From NCBI GenBank assembly GCA_022885665.1, contig JAGQDJ010000024.1, positions 434,001 to 498,000 on the forward strand: a stretch of 64,000 nt of DNA. The letters are read 5' to 3'. The position numbers and the translations under genes were made by a program. Source of the stretch: Triops longicaudatus (Eukaryota; Arthropoda; Branchiopoda; Notostraca; Triopsidae). Under the pieces are notes generated by a model that saw only the letters and a list, made by a program, of their open reading frames with translations, ran no database searches and had not been told where the DNA came from. Each line of letters starts with the position of its first letter. The stretch's first letter is position 1. Below are positions 45,501 to 58,469 of the stretch, one piece after another.

Positions 45501-48500
45501 CTTGCTTTGACTAGCTAGCAGCACCTCGTCGTAATTAGTTTTGTAATTACAAAGGAACGAGCAGTAAGACGAAGATTCATCCCTAAAATTCATGACTAAC
45601 TTTTTTTTCTTACAGGTGCCGGTGAATCGGGGAAAAGTACCATCGTCAAACAGATGAAGTAAGCATTGTTTCCCTACTACCCTGAAAGGAAATATTACGT
45701 CACAAAGTGTTATGATTTTTTTTATCAACAAGACACACTAGGAGCTAAAATGGCTATATCTTTTAGAAAAGTTTTTCGGAGTAATGACGGTTTATGGTTT
45801 AATAGGTGCTTTTAATGGTGAACTAGTTGTCGACAAGAACCATGAGCTGTTTTTATTGATCCAACAGAGCAATTTTGGCCAATGGCCATCCCTAACTTCA
45901 TCTACCCTCGAACCGTTTTTTGTATACGTATGAAAGGAAATGTTTACTTCTTCGGTTAGCAGCTTGTAACTTTTACCACCCCCAAAAAAGACCATCTTGA
46001 AGCAAAAATAATGAACAAATTCTTACTCTTAACAATTTGCAAATCGTCTGCGGCGGGTTTCATTATTGAGACTTACAGCCCGCGGATGGTTGGGGTTGAT
46101 ACGCTTGTGTTATTGGCAAGCTACCAAGGTTACTTGATGTGGAATTCTAGCTATGATCTAATGAGCATGATAATGGGCATTCTGTAACGTCTCTTTGTTT
46201 CCTAGAGACCAGAGACCCATAATTAAGTTACCTCTCTGAGCCAAATTTGATATTTTTATGGTATAAAAAAGTTTCATGGTCAATTTTTGTGTCTGACTGT
46301 AGAATTATCCACGAGAGCGGTTTCACATCGGAAGATTACAAGCAATACCGGCCGGTTGTGTACAGCAACACGATCCAGTCCTTAGTGGCCATCCTAAGGG
46401 CTATGCCAAACTTGGGCATCTCTTTCAGCAACAATGAAAGAGAGGTAAGTTTCAAGTTTCGAGCAAAGTTTTGAAACAGCCCGTACTGCCTTACTTGTTT
46501 CTTTGCCAAGGACGTTCTTTTGTTTAGACATGTATAGGGTTCCTTTTCGAGAACGTTGCATCAAGCTACCAAAACTTTCCTTTTTCAAGTCGTGAAAAGG
46601 TTTCCAAAGTTGCAAACAGAAAGCTCCCCCAAATGGACTCTGAAACCTAGTTAGGCTAAAGTAATTAAGCTAACATAGCATCAGTCACATGGCAACGTTA
46701 CTTAACCATAAGTAACCACCCCTCACTCCACCCTTTTCAGCAACGAAGACTGGAGTTAATAGCTTATATCAGAATCCAAAGTGTTCGACAGGACACTCGA
46801 TATCTAACACTAAACTAGGTCTGCAGACTACATTCGCGGTTAGGGACCACATTTATAGGCGTAGTTAAGCATGCGATCCATGTGAGCAGGTAACAATTGT
46901 ATACATCATGTGCGTTGAATTTCCCTGAGCTTCTCCCGTAACACCCTTATCAAAAGTGTGTGTGGTAAAGTTGTCCGAATTTTCACTATGACAACGCAGC
47001 AACACCCAATACAGTTTTCCCCCTTTCATCACGTCCGGCAGCTGGTAATGAAAAATTGATATCCTCATACTGAAAAAAGTCAGCTTCATTTATTTAACAA
47101 ATGCGGCTATGTTCTTCGAGCTTGGTGAACTCGTCTCGTTTTGAGACTCAAGGATTTGCAGTCATTTTTAAAGGACGTTAGTCTATGACATCCTTCAGTT
47201 TTCTTAAACTAAGATTTGGGGAAAGACGATCAAGCATAATCGATTCAATGGATTTAGAGGCCTCCATTACGTCCATGATGTAGGGTGAAGATATAAGTGA
47301 GGATGCAGGAAGAATTAAGCCAAGCGTTACAGCTTGCATGGATGAGAGGAGAGAAGAAAAATGTAGTAGGCGGCAAAAGCGAACAGGAAGTAGGTTGCTA
47401 TTGGGGTTGCCAAAACGAAAGATAGAACACTGGAAGATGGAGTCGGCGCTGTGAGTAGAGGGCCCCCGCTCAAAATCGATCCGGACGTTCTCCCTGTTCT
47501 CCTCTCTTTTGGCGCTTGACGGCGGAGTGCAGGAATGATGCTTGAGCACCAGTTGGTAGCAGCCAGCAGTTATGCCCGATACGGACCTTTCCCATCTTGT
47601 CCTTGCACTCACCGTTAACATCTTATCAGTCTATTAGTCGAAATGCCCCTTTAGGGGTGAACATGAATCGTGATTCTCTTTTGATGAACATGGAACCGTT
47701 AATCGCCAGCGACGACAGATGATGATCGAAGGCTCGCATTTGACGACGCACTCGTCTTCAGACAGTCTTACCCAAAGGTCAAGAGGACCACTACGGGTTT
47801 GTGCGTGAGTAACGAGCGCTTAGGGTAAAAAAAAAAATGCTTTTCGAACAATTTTACCCGCTGTCGTTTTCTACCTACTCTTTCGCGCTGAAGGAAAACT
47901 TGGGTCGAACATGCACACGGAAAAAGAAAGTTAACGTGGAGTCCGCGTACTATACAAAAGGCAACTTCGCATGATCCGCCGCAACTAATTCATCGGCCCC
48001 GATGCTTTGCTGGTTGAATAGCTATTTAGTTCCTTTGTGTGCGACTTTTCGGTAGATTTCAAAGCGTAAAGGTCGCAAGAAAAAAATGCGTTCGTAAATT
48101 GCCGTTGGAATACCAACAACCGGTGTAGAAGTATAAAGCACACGAGACAGAAATCCTGAATAAGGCGCACAGAAAAATTTTAACGGGGAATAGAGGCAGA
48201 GAAATAACTCCTTTTCCCTAATATAATCTTGTAGCTTCCGATTTAGAAGTGGAAATAATCTCGTAATCCCTCGCGTTCTTTCCTAGGGCGTTAATATTAT
48301 AACGAAAAGATGTGATCGGAACGGTTAGCAGAAAAGCGGTTATGCATCCCATCGTCGCGAGGTTAGCCAAGCCTCGTGATTGCGACAGGGCGCCAAATTT
48401 GTCCCCCGAGAAAACTGAAGCTTGTGTCAATTGCTAGTACTGCACTCTGCGGTACTGGGCGCGTAATCTGTGTCTCGCGCTGTATGCCCTAAACTCAATA

Positions 48501-51026
48501 ACGTCAAGGATAAAAGTAGGCGTTGTTGCTGAGTGGCTGTTTTTGTTATCTTACGTCGCAATTTCGCAGAGTAACAGGCATTTGTAATTTCCGTGTAGTC
48601 TCGCTACACTTCTTACTCCTAATTAGTCGGCAACTACAAAGAACAATGCGGCGGAGAAAATGCCGAGCAGGAGTGGTACGGCGTTCACTATACGTTTTCA
48701 TTTAAGTTCTTCGTTTTGAAAAGAGCAGTTTACACACTTGCCACAGTTCGTTCCTCAGTGTCAGTGGCACGCCTTGACGAACAGCGATGTGGGTGGAGAT
48801 CAATACGCAGAAAGGAAAAAGCGGAGTAGAAAATAGGAGGATTAGGAAGGGAATGTTTTCACTCTTTAGCGTGGACCTCGTAGACATACACCGTCAAGAC
48901 CAGCAATTGCTTTCTCTTCCCCTCTCTACACAGCATTAAAGTCTTCCCTTTCCTCGTTACCACGTCTTTTTCGAGGGTGCGGAAGGGTGGGATTCGGACC
49001 ATAGCATGTGATGTTGCCGATCAATGCCAGCCGATTTCCATGTCGTTGGTCGATCATATCGGACACTATATGTACTCTTGGTCCGTATCGTGGATTTTGG
49101 CAACGTTGTAAGACTTGCGCGATGAACGTGTTCTGGAGGGAGGAAAACCTGCTGTTGTTCGTCCCGCGATCCAGCCCCTCACCCCCTTGCTCTCTGTATG
49201 GAGGAGATCTTTTCGTATAGATCTGACGCGAGAGGTTGAGAAAGTTTGGCAGGTCATTAGGCATTTTGCCATGTAAAATGTCCCCTCTTGGGGTGCAGCT
49301 TACCACTTGCTTGAAGCGATCGTATGCTCTTGCGGCACTTTTGACCTGCACTTCCGGTAAGAGGCATAAACCGAAAGCAATAAAAGAAAGACGGGCTGTT
49401 GACGAATTTATCGTAAACAAGAAATGTGTACGTTGGTAGTGTGTTTAGCGTAAACAGCGCGAGTTAATTTTGGTTTAATCTCTAGCCGGACGCGAAAATG
49501 GTGATGGATGTCATTTCCCGCATGGAAGATACGGAACCTTTTTCCGAAGAGTTACTAGCTGCTATGAAACGACTTTGGATAGACGGAGGGGTTCAGGAGT
49601 GTTTTGGCCGTTCCAACGAGTATCAACTCAACGATTCAGCCAAATAGTAAGTATATTTCCGTCTCCTGGGGTCCTTCTTTTCTCTCGCAAGATGTACTAA
49701 CTTAAAAACGCAGCCGGGTGACTGGAAACACCGAAGCGCATAGAAGCGAGCTCAATAGTTATGGTTCCGGAAAATAATGTCTTTGCTAGGCTATCCTACA
49801 CAATTTTAATCAATAACTTCCTTGTTTTCGATCTTCGTAGTGCTTAATCAGTTCTTGGTGTAGATCTTTTGTAAGACTTTTATTTCTGTTTTTTTTTTTG
49901 TGGTCCCTAGATACAACGCAGGCATGATTTATTGCTGTGCAAGTGAGATAAGCGATGTCTCACTAATTGAAATTAATCTGGATGTTGTTTATGACAGAAG
50001 GCAACCTTGCCTACCTTTTCCCCCTGTCCTTTTATCCCGAATCAATTATCTCCGTTGTATTGTACTCCAGACATGGCTGTCTTGGTTTAAAGCCCTCAGG
50101 GCAGGATATATTGAACGCGAAGCTCGTAGTTTTCATTTGTTGAAGAAGTGTGTAGCTTGTCGCAATTTGCTACCTTGAAATGCGAACTAATCATCTCTAC
50201 GTGTCGTAACAGTTTCTTGGATGACTTGGATCGATTGGGCGCCAAGGACTACCAGCCAACGGAGCAAGATATCCTTCGAACCCGAGTCAAGACCACTGGC
50301 ATTGTCGAAGTCCATTTCTCCTTCAAAAATCTCAACTTTAAGTAAGCTAAAGAAAAAAGACTACGGGTGCAATTTTCCATAACAAATCGAGACTTAACGA
50401 TGGTGTCTGTTTCTTTTTTTTTTTTTGTACAGACTTTTCGACGTGGGTGGCCAGCGCTCTGAACGGAAGAAATGGATACATTGCTTTGAAGATGTAACAG
50501 CTATCATCTTTTGCGTGGCTATGTCCGAGTATGACCAAGTTCTACACGAAGATGAAACAACAGTATGTTATTTATGTAGCCTTATAACTGGAATACTAAT
50601 AAAGCTCTTTGACTATTTAGAACCGAATGCAAGAAAGTTTGAAGCTGTTTGATTCCATTTGCAATAACAAGTGGTTTACTGATACGTCCATCATTCTTTT
50701 CCTCAACAAAAAAGATTTGTTTGAAGAAAAGATCAAGAAATCTCCGCTAACCATCTGCTTTCCGGAGTACACCGGTAATTTAGACAAACTCTCTCGTCTT
50801 AAGTTGGGAGCTATTTATTAAACTATTCTCTGGTGCAGGAGCGCAAGAGTACGGCGAAGCGGCAGCGTACATTCAAGCGCAGTTTGAGGCCAAGAACAAA
50901 TCGACGACCAAGGAAATTTACTGCCACATGACTTGCGCCACAGACACTACCAACATTCAGTTCGTTTTCGACGCTGTAACTGACGTGATTATCGCCAACA
51001 ACTTGCGAGGCTGTGGCCTGTATTAA
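42588..51026 (+). CDS. GNAO1: heterotrimeric G protein alpha-o subunit
   Basis: Eight exons (42588-42705, 45616-45658, 46303-46444, 49486-49646, 50213-50341, 50433-50562, 50621-50774, 50839-51026) give 354 aa, exactly the length of human GNAO1. MGC at the N-terminus supplies the myristoylation and palmitoylation sites. All nucleotide-binding motifs are intact: P-loop GAGESGKST, switch I RTRVKTTGI (with the cholera-toxin-type Arg), switch II DVGGQRSERKKW, NKKD and TCATDT. The C-terminus GCGLY is diagnostic of alpha-o and has the pertussis-toxin-type Cys four residues from the end. Exon borders match the classical Gi/Go set. It acts at the inner plasma membrane coupling GPCRs to effectors, mainly in neurons and in Wnt/PCP signalling in insects. 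Introns 1, 2 and 3 are large and may hold control elements. Confidence 0.98.
44099..44168. repeat. 14-bp perfect inverted repeat in G alpha-o intron 1
   Basis: CTTTGTTCAGTTTT (44099-44112) and AAAACTGAACAAAG (44155-44168) are exact reverse complements separated by 42 nt. A further CAGTTTTGCA occurs twice in the same segment (once overlapping the left arm, once in the loop). The stem does not extend further, so a miRNA precursor is unlikely. Confidence 0.5.
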
Positions 51027-54000
51027 AAGTTGCATGCACGTGTCCCGACCGTTCTTGAGTTCCCCGAAGATTTGGTGCTTGTACACACGACCTTAAAAAC
51101 GCCCAGTCAGTTTTCATCAGGGGAACGCACCAATAGTTTGAAGCTTTAAAGACAGTAGGAGTTCAAAAAGAAAGAATCTGAGGAGCGCACGAATTCTTGA
51201 TTTTCCTACCTTTTTGGGACAAAGCCGATCACATTGTTTTGGGGGAGGGGTTTAGCTGTATCCTTTTCTGGATCCAGCAATAGTTGCCACGTTGAGTGGT
51301 TTCCTACTACTTTCCTTTTTAACTTCGTACTCTGTTTGGTTTTGCCAAGACTTAAAGGCTGCAGTGGTTACATCCCAGTGTCCTCTAACGGAAAAGCTTT
51401 TTTTGGCGTTATCTACTGGAGCAAAATAGCAGAACCGGGGAGGGGTAACCAGGGGTGGGAAAATGACGAAAAAAGGCCGTTTGTCTTTCTTCTTCTTAAA
51501 ATAGCTGCAATTCCGGCGTGGCTCCCGGAGTTTTATTGAAGTCTAAAAAGATCTTATACCAAATGTCATCTTGTAATTTTTCGTAAAATTGTAGATTAGG
51601 TCATACTCGCAAATCTTCTTTTCATTTCTTCTGTACGCGGCACACTAAGGACGAAAGAAAAAAGGCTGGGGTGGTTTTTTAGCGGCATGCACCGTTGGCA
51701 GAATCTGGACTCCATGACACAAATTCTGTCACGAATGGGTTCGACATTCCAAACCAGTTTTTAGTTATAACGGAGTGTTCGGTGGACAGTAATTCTGAAG
51801 GGGGCTTAGACCACGATGAAACTTGTTCAGTTTTTACCCCCTTACTTGGACAGTTTAGGTACCCAGTAAGCACAGAAATGGAGAAACGTTAAACAGATTC
51901 CTGGCAGCTATGTATTGCACCATCACCTTAGCGCTCCTTTTTTATTTTGGTCTTTAATATTGAATTTTTCCCCACGCAGGAAAAATTACTTGATGAAACA
52001 ATGGATAGTGTTCGCGCAAATTACGTCTTATTCAACGCACAGATGCTTTTTTTGCCGCTTTTTGTGAAAAGCAGGGGTCCGAAAGAAGTTTTGTTCATGC
52101 AGGAAGCAGAAAATTGATCTAGTCAGCAAGTCCCAAACGTTTTGTTAGCATTTCTCAACGTAGATTTTAGTCAAATCGTATGCTTAGTCGCAAGTGCACA
52201 AAAACAACCTTAACCCGCTGATAGGCGATAGCAAAGCAAAGGAGAGGGAAAAAATACTACTTTGGGGAAATGCAAGCTAAGTTTACGGATCAGTTCCCAG
52301 CCCAATAAGGGGAACTCCATTTTCGAAGATTTCATTTTTTGTCAGGGGCCAAGGGAGTGGCGACTGCCTCGTACTCGTTTTTCAGTTCAAACACTTATTT
52401 ATTTACGAACGTAAAGGCAGAAAGGACACAACTTATTTACGTAGATTCTCAAAACATCATCCGTACATTGCGGAAGAGAAAGCTTTAGTGATTATTTGGA
52501 GGATCTTTCATCCAATAGGTAGCTCATGACAAAAACGTACTGTTACCGTACCGTAAATGTTATCGCAATGTTGAGCTCTATTGAGAAACGGAAGATGACA
52601 GTGGTCAAGAAACTTTTTTTTTTAGTTTGTATTTAATTTCTTAGACTTGGATCTTCCTATAGATATTTCCATTTGGTGCAAACGAAGGAAAAAAAATTGA
52701 GTAAGGGTTAAGAAAGGGCAAATTCTATGAAACAAGTCAATGTGGTTCAATTTTTTGTGTTGATTTTGAACGCAGCCATTCATGCCGCATTTCGTTTTCT
52801 GGACTAATTTCGCATATAACGTGTCGTTTGACAAGAAATCTTGAAAAACCCGTTCGTCCCTTCATAAACTTTTGTGTCCACTCTTGCATTTTTCAAGTTG
52901 CGCTTCGTTATTTGTCCTATACTATACTTTTTTTTATTTTCTGACCTTTTTTTTAAAAGTTTGTTTTACTGCGATTCATTTTGAACGTGGTACCATTGTC
53001 ATCCTCGAGTATATGGCGGATTAATGTACATTTATTTGAAAAACGTGACAAATTTTAATGGATTTATTATGACTACTTTCTTTCAACCAACACCACATGA
53101 AAACGTCGCAATTCTAACGAAAAACACTTCATCACATCGTTACGATTGATATTTCGGGTTGAAGGACTCAGCGCGTCATCGTCCATGTGCATAATTTTGT
53201 GAAACCGGGGAAGAAATATCCCTGGAAAATTTACCCAAAAAATCCCAATATTCCATTCTTGGCTCTCGCGAGGAATAAGCAGACCGGGACTGATCGAAGT
53301 CATAATAGCTTACTCAGCGCTTTTCAAATTGCTTCATTATTTTCCGAAAATTGCACATCCAATTTCTGTTTACCCTGGAATACGTATAATAATAACAAAC
53401 TTATGTGCGTCAGACTACGAGAGCAGGTTTAATGTTTAATTACATACCTTCTAAAAAAAAGGAACAATTTCACAACAGTCCTTTTGGGAAAAAAATCTTC
53501 GAACGTTGCTCAATGCTACTTGCTGCCTTCATACCTCCGTGAATGCCCACATATCCCTTATAAAAAGTAGCCTACACAAACATATTGCGAAGGACTCATA
53601 ACCGAATTTGCACTGAACGTAACGTAACGCTCTTTACGTACTTCTACCTTGTGCCGCAATTTTTTTTTACCATACTTACATACACACAACATGCATGCAT
53701 ACATTTCTAAATATTGTCTTTAAATAACTTGTCTTTCTATAACTTTTGAATACTTTTGCAGCAGTTGCGATACATTTTATGACTATCTAGCCAAGAAACA
53801 AAAAGCTGTTACAACTGTGGTAAATAAAAATAATATATGACATGCTAAAAGATGATTGTCGGTTGTTTCCTTTTCCAAACGTTCCTAGCGCTTCAATACT
53901 TTAGAACGTTTTCAATTGCTCGGGTGTTTTTTTAGCTATTGTTCTAAATTCCACTCGAGTGTGAATTTAACTGAAACTCTAAAATGGCTAATCCAACTTT

Positions 54001-55407
54001 CAAGATTTTTCTATCATTATTCTAAAAACCAATTTCGAGTGTGGTGACACCGAGAAAATGTGCAACTTTTCAACTCGCCAAAAGGCAATCAAATACGCGC
54101 TTAGTTTCTAAAATCAACCATAACATTGTTCGTTAAAAGCTTGACAATTTCACATTTAAAAGCAAAAGCGAAACTTTACTACCAAAACAGTTTTGTCGCT
54201 TTATATCTGTTTTTCTGTCATCGTCCACAAAATGTCCCCATGTCCATGGTACCTTCATCATGGCAAAAAATAACCCGGGTAAGCAGCACCCACTAAACAT
54301 TAAAGTTTCGACGAGATTTACTTGTGTATTCCATTATACATAATACATATTTCTATTTTCTAATCCAATTTCTAAGGAGTGCTCCATTAAAATGGTGCGA
54401 ATCACAGACGTTATTTCTGCGTATCCGCCATTCTGAGTATTAACAGTACTCGGAGTACTACTTCGAAAAGCGTTGTTTTCAATTTAGATTTGGATTCGGA
54501 AGTGAGCCATTACGCGCATATTAACCCCTCTTTACTCTATTTTCAGCCCAGGCTGGGGAAGCACTAGTTAATCTAACGGGTTGCAATAGTTGCATACATA
54601 AAGCGCACGTTTGGCGGTTTTAAATTTTGCAGATTTCCCGCCATCAAACAGGTGACCCAGGCGCTGAGACAGTAAGGCACCCCTGCTCTCTTAATTAATG
54701 TATGCTGTCTTAAGCGCCTCCTGCCGCTACTGCACTTGCTCGTCCCAAAAGTGACGAAGATTGCCGGACGCGCCCGCAGAACCATTCGTCGAGCGCGAAA
54801 CGGTCAGGCAAGTTTCCCTTTCAACGTTTGGACTTGGAGCACGGCGGACTTCGGTTGCTGAGCTCAAAGGACACTTTTACTTACATCACAGACGTACAGG
54901 TGGGAAGAAGCACGTTTGGCGTTGTGTGGTTTGACTCTAAAGGCCCGGTTACAAATTTGGGCGTACGGGTATATCCATAGTGGAGTACAAGTGTGCACGT
55001 CCGATGGTGTAAAGTACAAAGGCCAGTCCTCGGTGACATTTGACCAGAACGAAAACGCCTGCAAAAGTGTCCGAACTTTTTTCCACAGGAGGCCAAATTC
55101 CGAAAGTTCAGCTTTCCGTATTCTTTAAGCTGTCTTTCGGTCCTTGTCAAGGAGAGGGGAAGAATTACTTTTGTATCGCAACGTGACGTAAGTAACAGGA
55201 AGAGAATAGAAAATAAAACGCTTACATGAGAAACGATCTCGCAGTTGAGAAAAATCTGACTCCTTATGTCGCTAGGCTGAAGACAGCGCATGGGAAGTTG
55301 ACCAACTCATCATCACGGAGGAGCCAGTCATCAGAAACCTTGCGTCTGCTACACTAGACTTAATTCTTGCATGCTTGGCAAGATAACCTATCTTTTGCTC
55401 TCGTTCG
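51027..55407. other. gene-poor intergenic region G alpha-o to HNF4
   Basis: 4.4 kb. The left part should be the long 3' UTR of G alpha-o and the right part the promoter of HNF4. Several homopolymer runs and short CA/TG-rich patches (around 53690) occur. Open frames (for example 54881-55291 minus, 136 codons) show no recognisable domain. Confidence 0.45.
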
Positions 55408-58278
55408 ATGATGGAAAATCGCGAAGATCGTCACACCGCATTACAAGGACATCATCACACCAATAGTAACGGCTTGCATAGCAGTACGATTCATTACAGC
55501 CATGTGATCAGCTCCCATTCCAATCAACTACCTACCAGCCAATCCGTCATCGTGCAAAATGCTGCCGTACTCTCTGGCGTGGGTCTCAATAACAACGGAA
55601 TGCCTATTACAGGTACGAAGCAATTCCAGTGCGCTGGTTTTCTACTTAAGCCAATCAAAGGGGGGAAGAGTCTTGAAATTCAAACAGTTGGGAGCTATTG
55701 TAGAACGTGTGAGTCCTTTAGTAAGGGGCAAGCAAGTTGGGTTGGCGTCTTCGAGGTTCAAGGGAGAAGTTTATCTCGGAGGAGATAAGAGCCCTTATCA
55801 TCGCACTGCCATGACTGATAGCCCGGGCTATACCCAAAAACAACGCAGAGCGTAGGGAAGAAAAGGGAGACGAGAAGCGAAAAGAGGATAAGGATAACCT
55901 CGTTCATGTCGCTCATCAAGAAACAGATGAGAGCTTCTCTTTGACAAGAAAACTGATATCTTGCGTGGCATATGTTACTCTATCCCAATGCGCAAGATAT
56001 GAAGGAGATATGGCGGGTTTTATTCATAATTGCTGCTAACCTAAGCCAATTTGGCAACCCAAACTTTAAAACTTACGAAAAGTGAATGTACCGCACGCCA
56101 CTACAGTGTCACTCACTGACATTTGCTTTACTCCACAAGAACTTCATAAACCCTTGGCGAATCAATTATGAATGAGCTTGTCTACATACTCCGCGAAACC
56201 GTGAGAGTTTACTCCTCGTTTATACTTTTCCCTTAACTGTTATTTGAAGACGTCGTAAAGGGCCTAGCAACCGAGGTACATCGTGAAATATGCACCGCAT
56301 TTACTACGTGAATTTTCGAAGGCTACCCGAGGTCTATGTACCAATTTTTCCCGGTTAAGCGAACTAAGGTATCCTTATAAAAAATGTCGTTATGGTTGCA
56401 GACGGCTCCTCATTACAATTATCCATATCGACTGGGAATATGTTACCGACAAATCCTTCCACTTCGTCGCCGAGCTCAGGTTGCGGTAGCATTAATGGAG
56501 TGGCAACAGTTTGCGCCATTTGTGGGGACCGGGCAACGGGGAAACATTACGGCGCGTCGTCCTGTAAGCCTTGGAAGTTCATTTTACCTGACATTACTTG
56601 CTATAAAGGATTTCTTGTACGATGAAGGTGATGGCTGTAAGGGATTTTTTAGACGTTCTGTGCGAAAAAATCATGTTTACACGTGCAGGCAAGAAACTCT
56701 AGTAATGTTGTGCCTGAAAACCTTGCTTACACTTGTTTCCCCTGTAGGTTCAATCGCAGTTGTGTGGTGGATAAAGACAAACGCAATCAATGTCGGTACT
56801 GTCGTCTAAGAAAGTGCTTCAAAGCCGGCATGAAAAAAGAAGGTAACGCTCTCGAATTTCCCCTGTATTGTGCAAATGTAACTTGCAAGGCATTTTGGAA
56901 ATAGCGGTTCAAAACGAACGGGACCGCATCAGTTGTCGAAGGCCAAGCTACGAAGAAGCTCCGGCACACAATGGATTAACAGTAACGATTCTGTTTAACG
57001 CGGAAATGATGTGTCGTCAGGTATGGAATTGATTAAAATGAACCCAACTTCCCCTTTATAAGCCCAGTTGCTGTGGTGCAATGTAGATTAACCCGGTCAA
57101 CGACTTTGATTTGTCGAACAAACGAATTGCTAGCATCGTTGATGTATGCGAATCCATGAAGCAGCAACTCCTAGTTCTCGTCGAATGGGCTAAATATATT
57201 CCTGCATTCAGCGAACTTCCTCTTGATGATCAGGTATACACAGTAATTTGCGCAAGGTCACTTGTATCAATTTGCCAATTTTCCTTTTTTTTTAATCTCT
57301 TGCAGGTAGCTTTACTTCGAGCTCATGCGGGGGAAAATTTGTTGCTCGGAGCAGCCAAGCGCTCTATGCATTTGAAAGACATATTGCTCTTAGGAAATGA
57401 TTCTTATATATCACGGCACCCCGCAGGACTAGGTTAGTTGTCTAGCACGTCACGAGGACGAATTATTGACTAGGATGTGCTTCTTTTACAGCTGAAGTAG
57501 AGATATACCAAATCGGTGTACGAATAATGGACGAGCTGGTAAAACCGTTGAAAGATATTCAGATGGACGACACGGAATTTGCTTGTCTGAAAGCTATTAT
57601 CTTCTTCGATCCAAGTAACTGAATTGTGTCCAATATAGTACCCTAAAATGTGCGTCTTTAAAGATGCGAAAGGCTTGTGTGAAATTAGCCGTGTCAAAGG
57701 AATAAGGTACCAGATTCAACTGCTACTAGAAGATTACGTAGCAGATCGTCAATACGCGTCACGAGGTCGGTTCGGGGAGCTATTGTTGGCGCTACCGCCT
57801 CTCCAGTCCATTTCATGGCAAATGGTTGAGCAGATCCAGCTGGCGCGATTATTTGGTGTTCCGCATATCGACTCGCTCTTGCAAGAAATGCTCTTAGGTG
57901 GTGAGTGCGGAAAAATGCCACTTATTTTGTTACGAGAATGACGTTATGTATTTAAACGTAGGCTCCTCTGCCGATTCATCCTCACCCAATCAATCGACAA
58001 CTACAACGTCAACTACATATATACCTCCCGTTTGTGCCATATCCCATTTGTCGACGTTAACTCCGTTGGCACCTAATTCAACTTCTTCGTCGCCTCATTT
58101 GCACCAACACAGTGGTCACCACGAGTTAAACCCGGCCAGCACTTCTCAAATTATGATGCAGCGTAGTAACTCGATCATCAACGACTCAGATGAAGAAGGC
58201 TTTTCCATGCCTATGAACCACCACCAACCTTTCAAGCAAGAATTGCTCGAAGGGGGCAATGAAACCGCTTATGCATAG
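55408..58278 (+). CDS. Hnf4: nuclear receptor HNF4 (NR2A)
   Basis: Ten exons (55408-55612, 56402-56563, 56628-56688, 56748-56842, 56905-57020, 57087-57233, 57306-57432, 57493-57615, 57664-57900, 57962-58278) give 529 aa. A/B region: His/Ser/Asn-rich (1-104). DNA-binding domain: VCAICGDRATGKHYGASSC, the P-box CDGCKGFF typical of HNF4, RSVRKNHVYTC, NRSCVVDKDKRNQCRYCRLR and FKAGMKKE (about 105-174). Hinge: AVQNERDRISCRR. Ligand-binding domain about 225-424 with ELLLALPPLQSISWQMVEQI and the AF-2 helix DSLLQEMLLGG. Then a long Ser/Thr/His-rich F domain. HNF4 homodimers control fat and glucose metabolism genes. Exon 3 ends TGCAG|GCAAGA, a GC donor, with the acceptor at 56746-56747. The ATG pair at 55408 is the likely start of this isoform; alternative first exons are common in the family. 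Confidence 0.96.
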
Positions 58279-58469
58279 CATTGGTGGTACACAAGAGACA
58301 CGGAGCGAGATTTTTCTACTTAATTCTACTCTGGGGTTATAGATACTACTACTTTCCATAAGAAACTAGAGCAGGGAAGTGTGATATTCTTGCTCAAGTG
58401 CATTACATTTGTAGTTTACAGAACGGCTCGTCGTGCCTTAAAAAAGTTACAGTTACATAAATACAAGTT
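58279..58469. other. tight convergent gap HNF4 / GINS3
   Basis: Only 191 bp separate the stop codons of two facing genes, so their 3' UTRs very probably overlap as antisense pairs. No coding sequence is seen. Confidence 0.55.

Noticed and set aside
54881..55291. 136-codon minus-strand ORF upstream of HNF4
   Set aside because: Lies in the expected HNF4 promoter/5' region, has no domain and is of chance length.
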